DNA from: CAIKXD01 sp035439485
GTDB lineage: Bacteria > Bacteroidota > Bacteroidia > UBA4408
Length of the DNA stretch: 11,475 nucleotides
Direction of reading: 5' to 3'
Assembly (NCBI GenBank): GCA_035439485.1
Contig: DAORKI010000112.1
Location: 1 to 11,475 of the forward strand
Below the pieces are notes generated by a model that saw nothing but the letters and a program-made list of their open reading frames with translations, did not search any database and had not been told where the DNA came from. Shown piece after piece: positions 1 through 6,402 of the stretch. The stretch's first letter is position 1; every line of letters starts with the position of its first letter. A program made the position numbers and the translations under genes.

Positions 1-34
1 AGATAAGTTCTTATAATTCAAAATTTTATCAGCA

Positions 35-214
35 ATGTCCACCACTAATACCACGGTTCATCTGGGTGTCCCCAGTTTTGTAAGCCTTGCCCAGTTTACA
101 AATGTGCAGAGGGGTACGATTTTCATGTGGTTTGTTACGGTACTGATCATCCTGATTGTGACCGGTGTTAGACTTTTCTCCGGCAACCTGGACCCAGATG
201 GAACTAACTACTAG
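35..214 (+). CDS. Small single-TM membrane protein, unknown function
   Basis: An ATG-initiated frame of 59 codons ends in TAG. The N-terminal half is polar (MSTTNTTVHLGV...). It is followed by one hydrophobic helix at about residues 28-48 (GTIFMWFVTVLIILIVTGV) and a short acidic tail (NLDPDGTNY). No family was recognised. Third-position G/C is more frequent than in the phage genes to the right, and the same holds for the next gene, so the two may belong to the host chromosome next to the prophage. The frame is short and could be spurious, but a start, a coherent TM segment and a polar tail in one frame make a real small membrane protein reasonable. Confidence 0.4.
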   Translation: MSTTNTTVHLGVPSFVSLAQFTNVQRGTIFMWFVTVLIILIVTGVRLFSGNLDPDGTNY

Positions 215-340
215 GATAGCAAATAAGGCAAGGAAGAGAAGAAAAACAAATAATAAGCAAACATGTAGTCAAGCTAGGCTTTCGAACAATCCATATATAA
301 ATCTCAAGTGCTGGGCGATGACGACACAGGAACGGTCAGG

Positions 341-637
341 ATGATGAAGAAAATAACCAAATTCTCAACTGTGCTTGTACCGCTCACTATAACATTCGCT
401 CTGGGATTTGTATTAGGTGTCACCTATGCATTTTCTTTCGTCTTATATTTCCTTATCCTCATCCCTTTGATCTTGTTCAACTTGCTTGAATTTCACAAGT
501 GGATCTTCGAGCACAAGGCGTTTCTTTGTCTTTTCGACAACATCTGGATAATTGCTACCTTTTTCTGGCTTCTTAATATGTGGACTACTGGCAAATTCGA
601 ACAGCCTTACTATATGGTCCAATGGTCCCCCAAATGA
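341..637 (+). CDS. Small integral membrane protein, unknown function
   Basis: A 98-residue protein starting MMKKITKFSTVLVPLT. The frame stays open upstream to a GTG at 308, but the ATG at 341 (or 344) gives a cleaner start, with Lys residues directly before the first hydrophobic segment. Two long hydrophobic stretches (about residues 8-47, probably two helices joined by a tight turn) and a third near residues 64-80 (NIWIIATFFWLLNMW) suggest three TM helices, ending in a polar tail. No family was recognised. Base composition matches the 35-214 gene and differs from the AT-rich phage genes, which suggests host flanking DNA. A small phage or accessory envelope protein is the alternative. Confidence 0.5.
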   Translation: MMKKITKFSTVLVPLTITFALGFVLGVTYAFSFVLYFLILIPLILFNLLEFHKWIFEHKAFLCLFDNIWIIATFFWLLNMWTTGKFEQPYYMVQWSPK

Positions 638-752
638 TAGTTCATTCCATCAAGTTTATCATCTTATTTTATCCTACTAATTAATTATTATAACCAACCT
701 GTCAAAGATCATGTCTCAATGGACTCTCTCCGCGTAGTTTCTTAAGAGCGAT
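638..752. other. AT-rich gap, possible prophage/host boundary
   Basis: There is no coding frame of note in this 115-bp gap. Positions 640-712 are very AT-rich, and a short G+C-richer patch follows at about 713-752. To the left, the small genes have roughly mid-40s percent G+C by eye; to the right, phage and moron genes fall in the low to high 30s. If the prophage left end lies inside the window, this gap is the likeliest place. No terminal inverted repeat or target duplication can be shown without the other prophage end. Confidence 0.25.
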
Positions 753-890
753 ATGGAAAGAATTAATACTACCTTAGAACAGCACTGGAGTAAAAAGATA
801 AATGATTATGATGCAAAGGAACTGGCCAAAATAATTGGGGTGGTTCAAAAGGTTTGGTTACCATTCTATTTAAGAAAGCAACAAGATTAA
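753..890 (+). CDS. Hypothetical 45-residue protein
   Basis: An ATG frame of 45 codons (MERINTTLEQHWSKKINDYD...) ends in TAA six bases before the next start. It is charged, probably alpha-helical, with no TM segment and no recognised family. It is supported mainly by its tight packing with the next two genes on the same strand. The frame is open only back to a TAG at 735-737, so it could also be the C-terminal remnant of a longer gene cut at a prophage boundary. Confidence is modest because the frame is short. Confidence 0.4.
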   Translation: MERINTTLEQHWSKKINDYDAKELAKIIGVVQKVWLPFYLRKQQD

Positions 891-895
891 GCTAT

Positions 896-1198
896 ATGGA
901 AAACATTAAGTTTAAAATGACTTTAACACAATTACAAGCTTTGAATAATGTATTGTATGCGCATATAACAATTGATATTAAAGCATTGCCAATGCGCCAT
1001 AAAATGGACATTTATATTTTAAAGGAGGTATTTAAAAAAGTAAGAAACAGATTAGAAAACAACAGTAAAAACCTTACATTAAAACCAGTGGAGGCACTAG
1101 CTTTGTTTAATTACTTTGGAATTGATTATAAAGATATGAGTTACGAAAGATTGATAATAAACACTTGTAACACCACCATACACCAATTATTTGCATGA
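896..1198 (+). CDS. Hypothetical phage-type protein, 100 residues
   Basis: The start is taken as the ATG at 896 (MENIKFKMTLTQLQALNNVL...), five bases after the preceding stop, rather than the TTG at 854, which would overlap the previous gene. The product is a small, soluble, helix-rich protein with many Lys and Leu residues and no signal peptide, TM segment or recognisable catalytic motif. Its stop overlaps the start of the next gene in an ATGA arrangement, which indicates translational coupling. Small proteins of this kind are common in the early-to-middle region of Mu-like phages, but no function can be named from sequence. Confidence 0.7.
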   Translation: MENIKFKMTLTQLQALNNVLYAHITIDIKALPMRHKMDIYILKEVFKKVRNRLENNSKNLTLKPVEALALFNYFGIDYKDMSYERLIINTCNTTIHQLFA

Positions 1199-1407
1199 AA
1201 GCCAGCCGCAGCAAAGCCATAACAACAGCTAGAACCAACAAGCAAAAGCGACACGATAAAATACGAGCTGCTTATGCTGCCTTGCATAAAATCACCACGC
1301 CAAAAGGAAGGCAAAAATTTACTCACCAAGCTATACTGGAGGAGCTTAGTGAACAGTTTGGTTTAAGTGAAACAACTATTGGTAGAATAGTATCCAGTAC
1401 ATCATAG
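1195..1407 (+). CDS. Small basic helix-turn-helix protein
   Basis: A 70-residue protein whose start codon overlaps the previous stop by four bases (ATGA). The N-terminal third is very basic (KASRSKAITTARTNKQKRHDK). The C-terminal part, about residues 45-68 (HQAILEELSEQFGLSETTIG...), fits a helix-turn-helix: a first helix, a turn at FGLS, and a recognition helix SETTIGRIV. This suggests a DNA-binding regulator or accessory factor, perhaps for middle or late phage transcription. It is the last gene before the terminator at 1433-1463. The lack of any other domain leaves its target unknown, and assignment as a late activator would be speculation. Confidence 0.7.
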   Translation: MKASRSKAITTARTNKQKRHDKIRAAYAALHKITTPKGRQKFTHQAILEELSEQFGLSETTIGRIVSSTS

Positions 1408-1432
1408 TACAAGTCATTAGATAAAATCCTAG

Positions 1433-1463
1433 AGCCCTACTGATTTTATAGTGGGGCTTTTTT
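1433..1463 (+). terminator. Rho-independent terminator closing the small-gene operon
   Basis: The stem AGCCCTACT (1433-1441) pairs with AGTGGGGCT (1450-1458) over nine base pairs including one G-T wobble. It has an eight-base loop and ends in a run of six T (1458-1463). It lies 26 bases after the stop of the helix-turn-helix gene and insulates the next gene from upstream transcription. Confidence 0.85.
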
Positions 1464-1478
1464 GTAAATAAAAAGTAG

Positions 1479-1486
1479 TAGATTTG
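1479..1486 (+). promoter_or_regulatory. Bacteroidota-type -7 box (TAGATTTG) of the T9SS cargo gene
   Basis: TAGATTTG matches the Bacteroidota -7 consensus TAnnTTTG in every defined position and lies 22 bases before the ATG at 1509, giving an expected leader of about 18 bases. The only upstream TTTG (1461-1464, in the T-run of the terminator) is 14 bases away, shorter than the usual 17-21, so the -33 element is weak or atypical. Its position just after a terminator supports independent transcription of the cargo gene. Confidence 0.5.
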
Positions 1487-1508
1487 ATAAACAATTAAAA
1501 CAAACAAC

Positions 1509-2234
1509 ATGAAAAAAATATTATTAATAGGCCTATTGTTTGCTGGGCTAAAAGCAAATTCGCAAACGTTGGAGCATACGTATAACAATGCTGGTATTAG
1601 TATAGCAAAAACTTCTGATACTGAATTTGTTTATTATGGTTATGATGAACCTACTAAGACTGTTAGAATTTATGATTCTGGACATAGCTTGATTAAAACA
1701 ATTGTTTTGAATACAACTGATGGTTCAACAGCTATTGGAAATGTTTCACGAAAATTATTTAACCTAGATAATCAATTTGAAATACTTGTATATAATAATA
1801 CAGCTCCAAATTATGTAAAGATATACGATGAAAGTGGTAACGCATTTTTTACTAAACCTACTACAAGTTTGTCATATCCTGTAGTGATAAATACTACATC
1901 AGGAACAAAAATGATTATTAGGGATTATATAATTAATGGCACAACAGTAATAAATACAAGCTACGTTTATAGCCTTGCAGGAACATTGCAAGGTATTAAA
2001 CCAGTTGATGAATTAGAATCAACTAAAAGTTTAGCTTATCCAAACCCCACAAACGATTTAATATTAATCCCATCTAGTGCTAATTCAACAATTGAAGTTT
2101 ATAATACTACTGGAATATTGATAGATAAATATATTAGCAATGGTTACAGTACTTACAATGCTGCTAAATTACCAAGTGGGATGTATATTTATAAGATTGA
2201 TGGAACAGAAAGTGGAAACTTTATAAAGCAATAG
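1509..2234 (+). CDS. Secreted protein with T9SS C-terminal sorting domain (phage moron)
   Basis: A 241-residue protein. Residues 1-18 are a Sec signal peptide (MKKILLIGLLFAGLKANS). Residues about 20-165 are Thr/Asn/Tyr-rich and strand-forming, with repeated YxYD/KIYDESG-like stretches and no recognised enzyme motif. Residues about 172-241 form a type A T9SS sorting domain (Por_Secre_tail type): a YPNPTND start, a central VYNTTG strand, then LPSGMYIYKI and a terminal FIKQ. Cargo of this kind crosses the outer membrane through the T9SS, and the domain is normally removed with the protein released or attached to surface A-LPS. The gene is more AT-rich than the structural genes and stands alone between its own promoter and a terminator, beside convergent late genes, which is the classic moron layout. 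It probably alters the lysogen's surface or secretome; the passenger's ligand is unknown. Confidence 0.88.
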   Translation: MKKILLIGLLFAGLKANSQTLEHTYNNAGISIAKTSDTEFVYYGYDEPTKTVRIYDSGHSLIKTIVLNTTDGSTAIGNVSRKLFNLDNQFEILVYNNTAPNYVKIYDESGNAFFTKPTTSLSYPVVINTTSGTKMIIRDYIINGTTVINTSYVYSLAGTLQGIKPVDELESTKSLAYPNPTNDLILIPSSANSTIEVYNTTGILIDKYISNGYSTYNAAKLPSGMYIYKIDGTESGNFIKQ

Positions 2235-2252
2235 AACCAAGTTTAAATCAAC

Positions 2253-2282
2253 AAAAAAGCCACTCATGAAGTGGCTTTTTTT
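2253..2282. terminator. Bidirectional terminator between converging units
   Basis: GCCACT (2259-2264) and AGTGGC (2270-2275) form a six-base-pair stem around a five-base loop, flanked by six A on the left and seven T on the right. It therefore has a U-tract in both directions and can end both the cargo gene (stop at 2234) and the long minus-strand late operon (stop at 2284). Confidence 0.88.
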
Positions 2283-2283
2283 A

Positions 2284-2847
2284 TTATAACTCTTCTGATG
2301 GCAAAGGTAATTCATCTTCTTCTAATACTTCAAATTCTTTAAACGTACCAGTGGCACTCATATCCAGTAAATTCTTTTCAATCCAGTTTCGTTTGTTGAA
2401 TGCAGTGTCATCGGTAAGCCTTGCTTTATACTCAATGATTTCAACTATAAAACCTTTGTGATTATGGTCATCAATATTGCCCACCTTATCAAATAAACCA
2501 TAGTTTCCCGCCTCTTTTCCTTGTACAGCTAAATGTACTTTGCCACTAAAAGTAAATGCATCTAATGCTTTGTTTTGAGTCTCCTCCTGGGCGACTAAAT
2601 CAATGTTGGCCGTATCGCTAATTTTAGCTACCACACAGTGTAATCTAATTCGGGCGGCTGAGGCTGTTTTCATACCTGCGTTTTCACCGTCCCAGCTAAT
2701 GGGTGCAAACTCAATAAATACGGCAGGCATTGCCCAACTTATTTTATCAGTTGGCTTGATGTATTGCTGGTTAAAAATATCAATATGTTTAATGCCAACG
2801 GTTTCACGTACTAAACGATAAATGGCTAAGATGTTTACTGGTGTCAT
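2284..2847 (-). CDS. Probable tail terminator / Mu gp37-like minor structural protein
   Basis: A 187-residue protein and the last gene of the minus-strand late operon, 21 bases after the gpG-like gene. It starts with an amphipathic helix (MTPVNILAIYRLVRETVGIK). A strand-rich core follows with PAVFIEFAPISW (about 41-52), RIRLHCVVAKI (about 66-76) and FIVEIIEYKARLTDD (about 133-147), and it ends in an acidic tail (EVLEEDELPLPSEEL). The pattern of an early helix, a paired beta-sheet 'PavfiEf...w' and a late 'veii.y...l.d' strand is seen in phage tail terminator and head-tail connector proteins. Its place directly after gpG supports that role. The assignment rests on fold-like pattern and synteny, with no diagnostic motif. 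Confidence 0.55.
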   Translation of the reverse strand: MTPVNILAIYRLVRETVGIKHIDIFNQQYIKPTDKISWAMPAVFIEFAPISWDGENAGMKTASAARIRLHCVVAKISDTANIDLVAQEETQNKALDAFTFSGKVHLAVQGKEAGNYGLFDKVGNIDDHNHKGFIVEIIEYKARLTDDTAFNKRNWIEKNLLDMSATGTFKEFEVLEEDELPLPSEEL

Positions 2848-2868
2848 TTTATGAGTGTTTTAATGAAT

Positions 2869-3417
2869 TTATTTTCTTTTAATAGCTTCTTGCAATTGAT
2901 GTGCAATTAACTTTTCTAACCTAGTTCTTAATGGTATTGAGTTACCAATAAACCTACGTTGTGGGATATGAATTGTCAATGGTGAATCCGTGGTAGTTTT
3001 ATTGGTAATTGCCAAAGCTTTGTACTTTATGCGGCCTGTTGATTTATACATCGCCCATGCCCATGCTCTCATTTTTGCCGTTAGTCTTGGATGAGTTGTA
3101 CCGCCTGAATTATGTATATCAGCATATTCAGCAGCCGGGCCATTTACGCCAATTAATATTGAGTGGCCAATAGCCCTAAAGTGGATGCCATTGCGCAAAT
3201 GTCCACCAGCTTTACCTGTTAAGATGGCTCTGTCCGGGTCAAGGTTATCCCTTCTATATTTCCACGGTTCTAAACCGCCATCACCTTGCCAGCCTTGTTT
3301 GTCAAAACCCTCATCAAAAAACATAACGGCCTCAGCTCCCACTTGCACAGGCAATGCCATTAAAGCCTTTTCTAGGCGATTGAGCATATTGTCTATTTGT
3401 GAAAAATCGGATTTCAT
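2869..3417 (-). CDS. Phage virion morphogenesis protein, Mu gpG-like
   Basis: A 182-residue protein matching the virion morphogenesis / tail completion family (Mu gpG, Phage_tail_S). Diagnostic stretches in order are ILTGKAGGHLRNGI (65-78), the 'R.iL..tG.LR.si' signature; EYADIHNSGG (97-106), the 'YA.iHn.Gg' signature; and IPQRRFIGNS (151-160), the 'iPaRpFlG.S' signature. The N-terminal helix (about residues 6-35) and a basic C-terminal tail are usual. The family acts at the head-tail junction or in tail completion during assembly. It follows the MuF gene in transcription order, as in Mu, but here the opposite-strand small gene at 3473-3643 is wedged between them. Confidence 0.85.
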   Translation of the reverse strand: MKSDFSQIDNMLNRLEKALMALPVQVGAEAVMFFDEGFDKQGWQGDGGLEPWKYRRDNLDPDRAILTGKAGGHLRNGIHFRAIGHSILIGVNGPAAEYADIHNSGGTTHPRLTAKMRAWAWAMYKSTGRIKYKALAITNKTTTDSPLTIHIPQRRFIGNSIPLRTRLEKLIAHQLQEAIKRK

Positions 3418-3439
3418 TTGGTTTTTAAATGAGTTTAAA

Positions 3440-3468
3440 TTTGTTTTAAATAATTATTTGTATATTTG
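3440..3468 (+). promoter_or_regulatory. Near-perfect Bacteroidota promoter for the 56-residue gene
   Basis: TTTG at 3440-3443, a 17-base spacer, then TATATTTG at 3461-3468 match the Bacteroidota TTTG / TAnnTTTG promoter in all defined positions. The expected transcription start falls at about 3472-3475, on or beside the ATG at 3473, so the message would be leaderless or nearly so. The promoter points against the late operon, into the 3' end of the MuF gene. The surrounding AT-rich DNA also has three GTTT(TT)AAAT-like motifs (3421-3430, 3433-3440, 3443-3451). Confidence 0.55.
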
Positions 3469-3472
3469 TGGT

Positions 3473-3643
3473 ATGAAAATGCCAGTTTTAAATAAAGATG
3501 GTTCTGTAAACGTTGAGGCTACATTCGCTAACAGCGAAAAAAGCCGCAAAAAAGAACTTGAGCGCATAAGTAAACTTCCAAAAGAAGAGCGTGAGTATAT
3601 CACCCGAGCTCAAAAATCGCTTTCCGACCATATCAATTCTTAA
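3473..3643 (+). CDS. Small 56-residue protein opposite the MuF-ART toxin gene
   Basis: An ATG at 3473 (or in-frame at 3479) gives MKMPVLNKDGSVNVEATFAN..., a short polar N-terminus followed by a highly charged helix (about residues 20-53, rich in K/R/E) with no TM segment or signal peptide. The frame is open much further upstream through the antisense of the gpG-like gene, but the promoter at 3440-3468 and the composition of the translation place the true start here. The gene is convergent with MuF; both stops lie in the shared TTAA at 3640-3643. No family was recognised. With its own promoter in a minus-strand late operon, it could be expressed from a silent prophage, so a toxin immunity factor or a regulator is possible. 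That role is inferred from position only. Confidence 0.6.
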   Translation: MKMPVLNKDGSVNVEATFANSEKSRKKELERISKLPKEEREYITRAQKSLSDHINS

Positions 3644-5019
3644 ATTTCCTCCATTATTACCACTGTGTTACCATTGCTGGTTGCTACCTGTGTTATTTTA
3701 AATCCAGTATTTGAACTAAAAAGCACTTCGTTTTCAAATTTGAAGTTTGAGTAATCTATAACCTTTTTGCCTGTTTTAGATTTAATGTAAATCTCAATAC
3801 TTTTTTTATTAATTGCCTTGTCATCAGTACTGGCTGATAAAAATTGTTTGTGGTAGTAAGGAAGTCCATTATCCTTATGCTCCATGTATTTATCAATCAA
3901 GCTCTGCTCAAAATCAATCTTACGGATAACATTAGCTTTTACACTTTTTAGTTTATCTAAACCGCTATTAATGACTATTTCAAGATTATTATAGTACTCG
4001 TTTGTTTTGCCCTCCTCTCTTAAGTACTTATTTAAGCCTTCGTAAAAATGTTCAGTAGTATAACCGAATATGGCCATACCTTCTGTTTTACTAACGCCAT
4101 CAACTTCAACAATCCTTTTCTTTGGATTGCTATGAGTAAGTTTATGATTATAGTCTTCAGTGATCAGTTTGAAATCGTCATGGTTCTGAAGGAACTTTTC
4201 AGCTTTTAATACTTTGGTGCGTGGATACTTCTTAGCAGCCTTTGGCTTTTGATTTTCTTCTGTTGCCTTCTTGCTTAGTTTTAATGATGCTCCGGTTACT
4301 GTTTTTAATTCAGCTGTGCTAAGTGCTTTTTCATAAGGGTTGCCTTTAGGGTAAACCATTCCATTTTTGCCAACATTGTTTTTAAAAATAGGTTTCATGT
4401 CTTCAGGCGTAATTATATCCTTATCTGGAGTAACATCACCCATAGCCATTTGTAAAACGCTGCAACGGCAGTTCCATCCATTCGGAGGGTAAAAGCTATT
4501 CCAAAAACTGTCGTCCCATCTCTTTACAATACCATTCATGCTTTTATGCGTGGCTCTTGTTTTACCATCAATAACTGCACGATACTTTAAATAAGGCAAA
4601 GCATCGCTATTGCCTTTAATTTGCTGCCACTTTTGTATCATCCTGGCACAGTTCTGAGCATGGTTGAATTCAGCCTTTAAATAATGCGTATTGTAAGTTT
4701 TATCAACTGCCTTAACATCTTTAAGAAACTGGTTAAATGGCTTTTGGCTGCCATCAGCATTTTGTAATAAGGCGTTGAACTCCTTTAACTGGTTAGCGTT
4801 TTTAGCTCCCGAAAAAATATAAACATTATCCCTAGTAATTTGCGCTAATTCATTATCCTTTATGCCTATTGGTTGTGTGAATGCATCATTGCCAAACATG
4901 CCATTAAGCAAATGCTTTGCATGAGCATCAACCATTTCATCACTAATTAAGCCGCTTTGTGTTTTATCAAAAATCTGCTTTGCTACTTTTGCTACTATTT
5001 TATTCCATCCCTTTATCAT
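3640..5019 (-). CDS. MuF head morphogenesis protein with C-terminal ADP-ribosyltransferase domain
   Basis: A 459-residue two-part protein. Residues about 105-190 are a MuF/SPP1 gp7 domain, with the signature YLKYRAVIDGKTRATHKSMNG (143-163) followed by FYPPNGWNCRCSV (176-188). MuF proteins bind the portal inside the head and can be injected. A Lys-rich linker (about 245-275) leads to residues about 310-459, which read as an R-S-E ADP-ribosyltransferase: an AIFGYTTEHFYEGLNKYLR entry helix (316-334), catalytic Arg at VIRK (R366), FLSAST with S395 and S397, and FENEVLF with the ExE pair E429/E431, then final beta-strands to the stop. Such enzymes move ADP-ribose from NAD+ to a protein. The fusion fits the known class of MuF polymorphic toxins; T4 Alt is a precedent for an injected phage ART. 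The target is unknown. Confidence 0.88.
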   Translation of the reverse strand: MIKGWNKIVAKVAKQIFDKTQSGLISDEMVDAHAKHLLNGMFGNDAFTQPIGIKDNELAQITRDNVYIFSGAKNANQLKEFNALLQNADGSQKPFNQFLKDVKAVDKTYNTHYLKAEFNHAQNCARMIQKWQQIKGNSDALPYLKYRAVIDGKTRATHKSMNGIVKRWDDSFWNSFYPPNGWNCRCSVLQMAMGDVTPDKDIITPEDMKPIFKNNVGKNGMVYPKGNPYEKALSTAELKTVTGASLKLSKKATEENQKPKAAKKYPRTKVLKAEKFLQNHDDFKLITEDYNHKLTHSNPKKRIVEVDGVSKTEGMAIFGYTTEHFYEGLNKYLREEGKTNEYYNNLEIVINSGLDKLKSVKANVIRKIDFEQSLIDKYMEHKDNGLPYYHKQFLSASTDDKAINKKSIEIYIKSKTGKKVIDYSNFKFENEVLFSSNTGFKITQVATSNGNTVVIMEEI

Positions 5020-5083
5020 TTGTATTTTATTTACTTATATATAGTCTAGCAAAAAAGTTTTTTTACAGTTTTTTAAATAAATT

Positions 5084-6337
5084 TTAATGGGAGTGCTTTG
5101 AAGTGTATAGCTCATGCAGCGCAGCGTGAAGTTTTAGAATACTGTTATTTGATTTATTGGCTTTTGTCGGTGCTTCAGGAGCTGGCAATTTTGACCTGTC
5201 TTTTACACCTGTAATAGTTACATTGTATTTTTTTACAAAGAAGTCTTCAGGTATTTCAAACCTATCAAATAATTTAAAATCAATTTCAGCCTGTTCAGGG
5301 CTAACGTAAGTATCAACAAATTCAAATTTGAATCCTGTCCAGTCAATACCTTGGTTCTTCAGTAAAGTAAACAGGTCACTATTGGTGGTAAGTGAAAAAC
5401 TTAATGCTTGAGCTTTGGCAAAAGCTTCAGTTACTCGCTCGTGGACTTCGCCTTGGCTTCGACTGCTACCATTATCGGTGGTCATTGTATTGCTCAGGTA
5501 ACCTTTGCTTACTTCGCTGTTAATTCTGTCCATGAACTTATCAAAAACCATGTAAGCATCAGTTCTTTGTGTGCCTTGAAATGAAAGTTTTTCTCCAGCT
5601 TGTAAAATCATGTATTGTGATTTTGCTGCGTTAATTAACGCTTCTTCCATTCGGTCAATATCTTTTGAATTCCTGCTGTTAGTTTCACCTACACGGGTGT
5701 CTAGTCCAAATATCTCAACAAATTCACTCCATGCTATTTTAGCATTTTTCTTAAATAAAATGTCAGGTGCTGCACTTTCCATAAAGCCTAGGTCATCTTC
5801 TTCACCCAGTTCAATCAAAAATTGATTTATTAATGGTGTGTAGTCAATGCCTTTTTTAGCATCATCTGCTTGGTCAATGAGGTAACATTTCCATTCAGGA
5901 ATAACGTGTCGCCTCGGAATCAATTTAATAACAGCATTGCCCATTTCATCAAAATCAGTTATTTGCAAAAGGGAATGGCCGTATAAATCAGTTTCCACAT
6001 AATGACGCATGAAGGTAAAGAACCATTTGTGTCTTAAGAACTCCGTTTTTTCTGTATCTTCTACCTTGGTACTTGCATTTACAACCCGGAAAGGTTTACT
6101 CATTAGCATGAATAAACTAAGCTTAATCAAACCTTTTAAATGCATATCCTTTCTAATCACATCAAATAAATTGTAGAGTAGTAATCTCTTAGGATTTTCT
6201 TTATTTTCAGCTTGATTAACTGCCCGGGTATAATCGGTCATGTCTTTTTTTGTTCGGACATTGGTCTTTTGAATTATCCTTTGGAATACAATGCTTGAAT
6301 TTCCTGTTGATTTTGTTCCTTTTTCTTGTTTGGCCAT
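5084..6337 (-). CDS. Portal protein, DUF935 (Mu gp29-like)
   Basis: A 417-residue protein. Family marks are a helical N-terminal region with 'dmhlkglik' (64-72), DLYGHSLLQI (117-126) leading into IKLIPRRHVIPEW (137-149), WSEFVEIFGLDTRVGETN (203-220) and the highly typical GSSRSQGEVHERV (290-302). Portals form the dodecameric vertex through which the terminase pumps DNA and to which MuF proteins bind. It is followed at 64 bases by the MuF gene, as in Mu (gp29-gp30). It is somewhat shorter than Mu gp29 and ends in a His/Lys-rich tail after a Pro-rich stretch. The start MAKQEKGTK is preceded by an A-rich leader typical of Bacteroidota genes. Confidence 0.92.
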   Translation of the reverse strand: MAKQEKGTKSTGNSSIVFQRIIQKTNVRTKKDMTDYTRAVNQAENKENPKRLLLYNLFDVIRKDMHLKGLIKLSLFMLMSKPFRVVNASTKVEDTEKTEFLRHKWFFTFMRHYVETDLYGHSLLQITDFDEMGNAVIKLIPRRHVIPEWKCYLIDQADDAKKGIDYTPLINQFLIELGEEDDLGFMESAAPDILFKKNAKIAWSEFVEIFGLDTRVGETNSRNSKDIDRMEEALINAAKSQYMILQAGEKLSFQGTQRTDAYMVFDKFMDRINSEVSKGYLSNTMTTDNGSSRSQGEVHERVTEAFAKAQALSFSLTTNSDLFTLLKNQGIDWTGFKFEFVDTYVSPEQAEIDFKLFDRFEIPEDFFVKKYNVTITGVKDRSKLPAPEAPTKANKSNNSILKLHAALHELYTSKHSH

Positions 6338-6369
6338 TTTGTTTGATTTGTGGGCTTAACTTTAAATTT

Positions 6370-6387
6370 ATGGTAGTGTTATACCAT
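6370..6387. repeat. Short hairpin upstream of the portal gene
   Basis: ATGGTA (6370-6375) and TACCAT (6382-6387) form a perfect six-base-pair inverted repeat around a six-base loop in the 107-bp gap between the gp36-like and portal genes. There is no T-run directly after it on the minus strand, so it is not a standard terminator. It might be an RNA processing or mRNA-stability element inside the operon, or chance. Confidence 0.3.
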
Positions 6388-6402
6388 TTAAGATAATGAG
6401 GG

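Noticed and set aside
308..340. GTG start extending the second membrane protein by 11 residues (LGDDDTGTVR)
   Set aside because: Acidic residues before the Lys-rich helix start are unlikely; the ATG at 341 or 344 fits better.
1021..1029. Shine-Dalgarno-like AAAGGAGGT
   Set aside because: It lies inside the 896-1198 gene with no start codon at a suitable distance, and Bacteroidota rarely use such sites.
1141..1329. Minus-strand 62-residue frame
   Set aside because: Antisense shadow of the coupled plus-strand genes at 896-1407.
1376..1588. Minus-strand 70-residue frame over the terminator and signal peptide region
   Set aside because: It crosses a terminator and a promoter and is the antisense of a real signal peptide; its hydrophobicity is an artefact of that.
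2603..2821. Plus-strand 72-residue frame
   Set aside because: Shadow of the tail-terminator-like gene; no promoter or plausible product.
3185..3472. Upstream extension of the 56-residue plus-strand gene
   Set aside because: It lies antisense to the well-supported gpG-like gene, has Pro/Ser/Cys-rich low-quality translation, and the promoter lies downstream of it.
5040..5083. A/T-only hairpin between the portal and MuF genes
   Set aside because: Runs of A and T pair trivially; no GC-containing stem, so not supported as a terminator.
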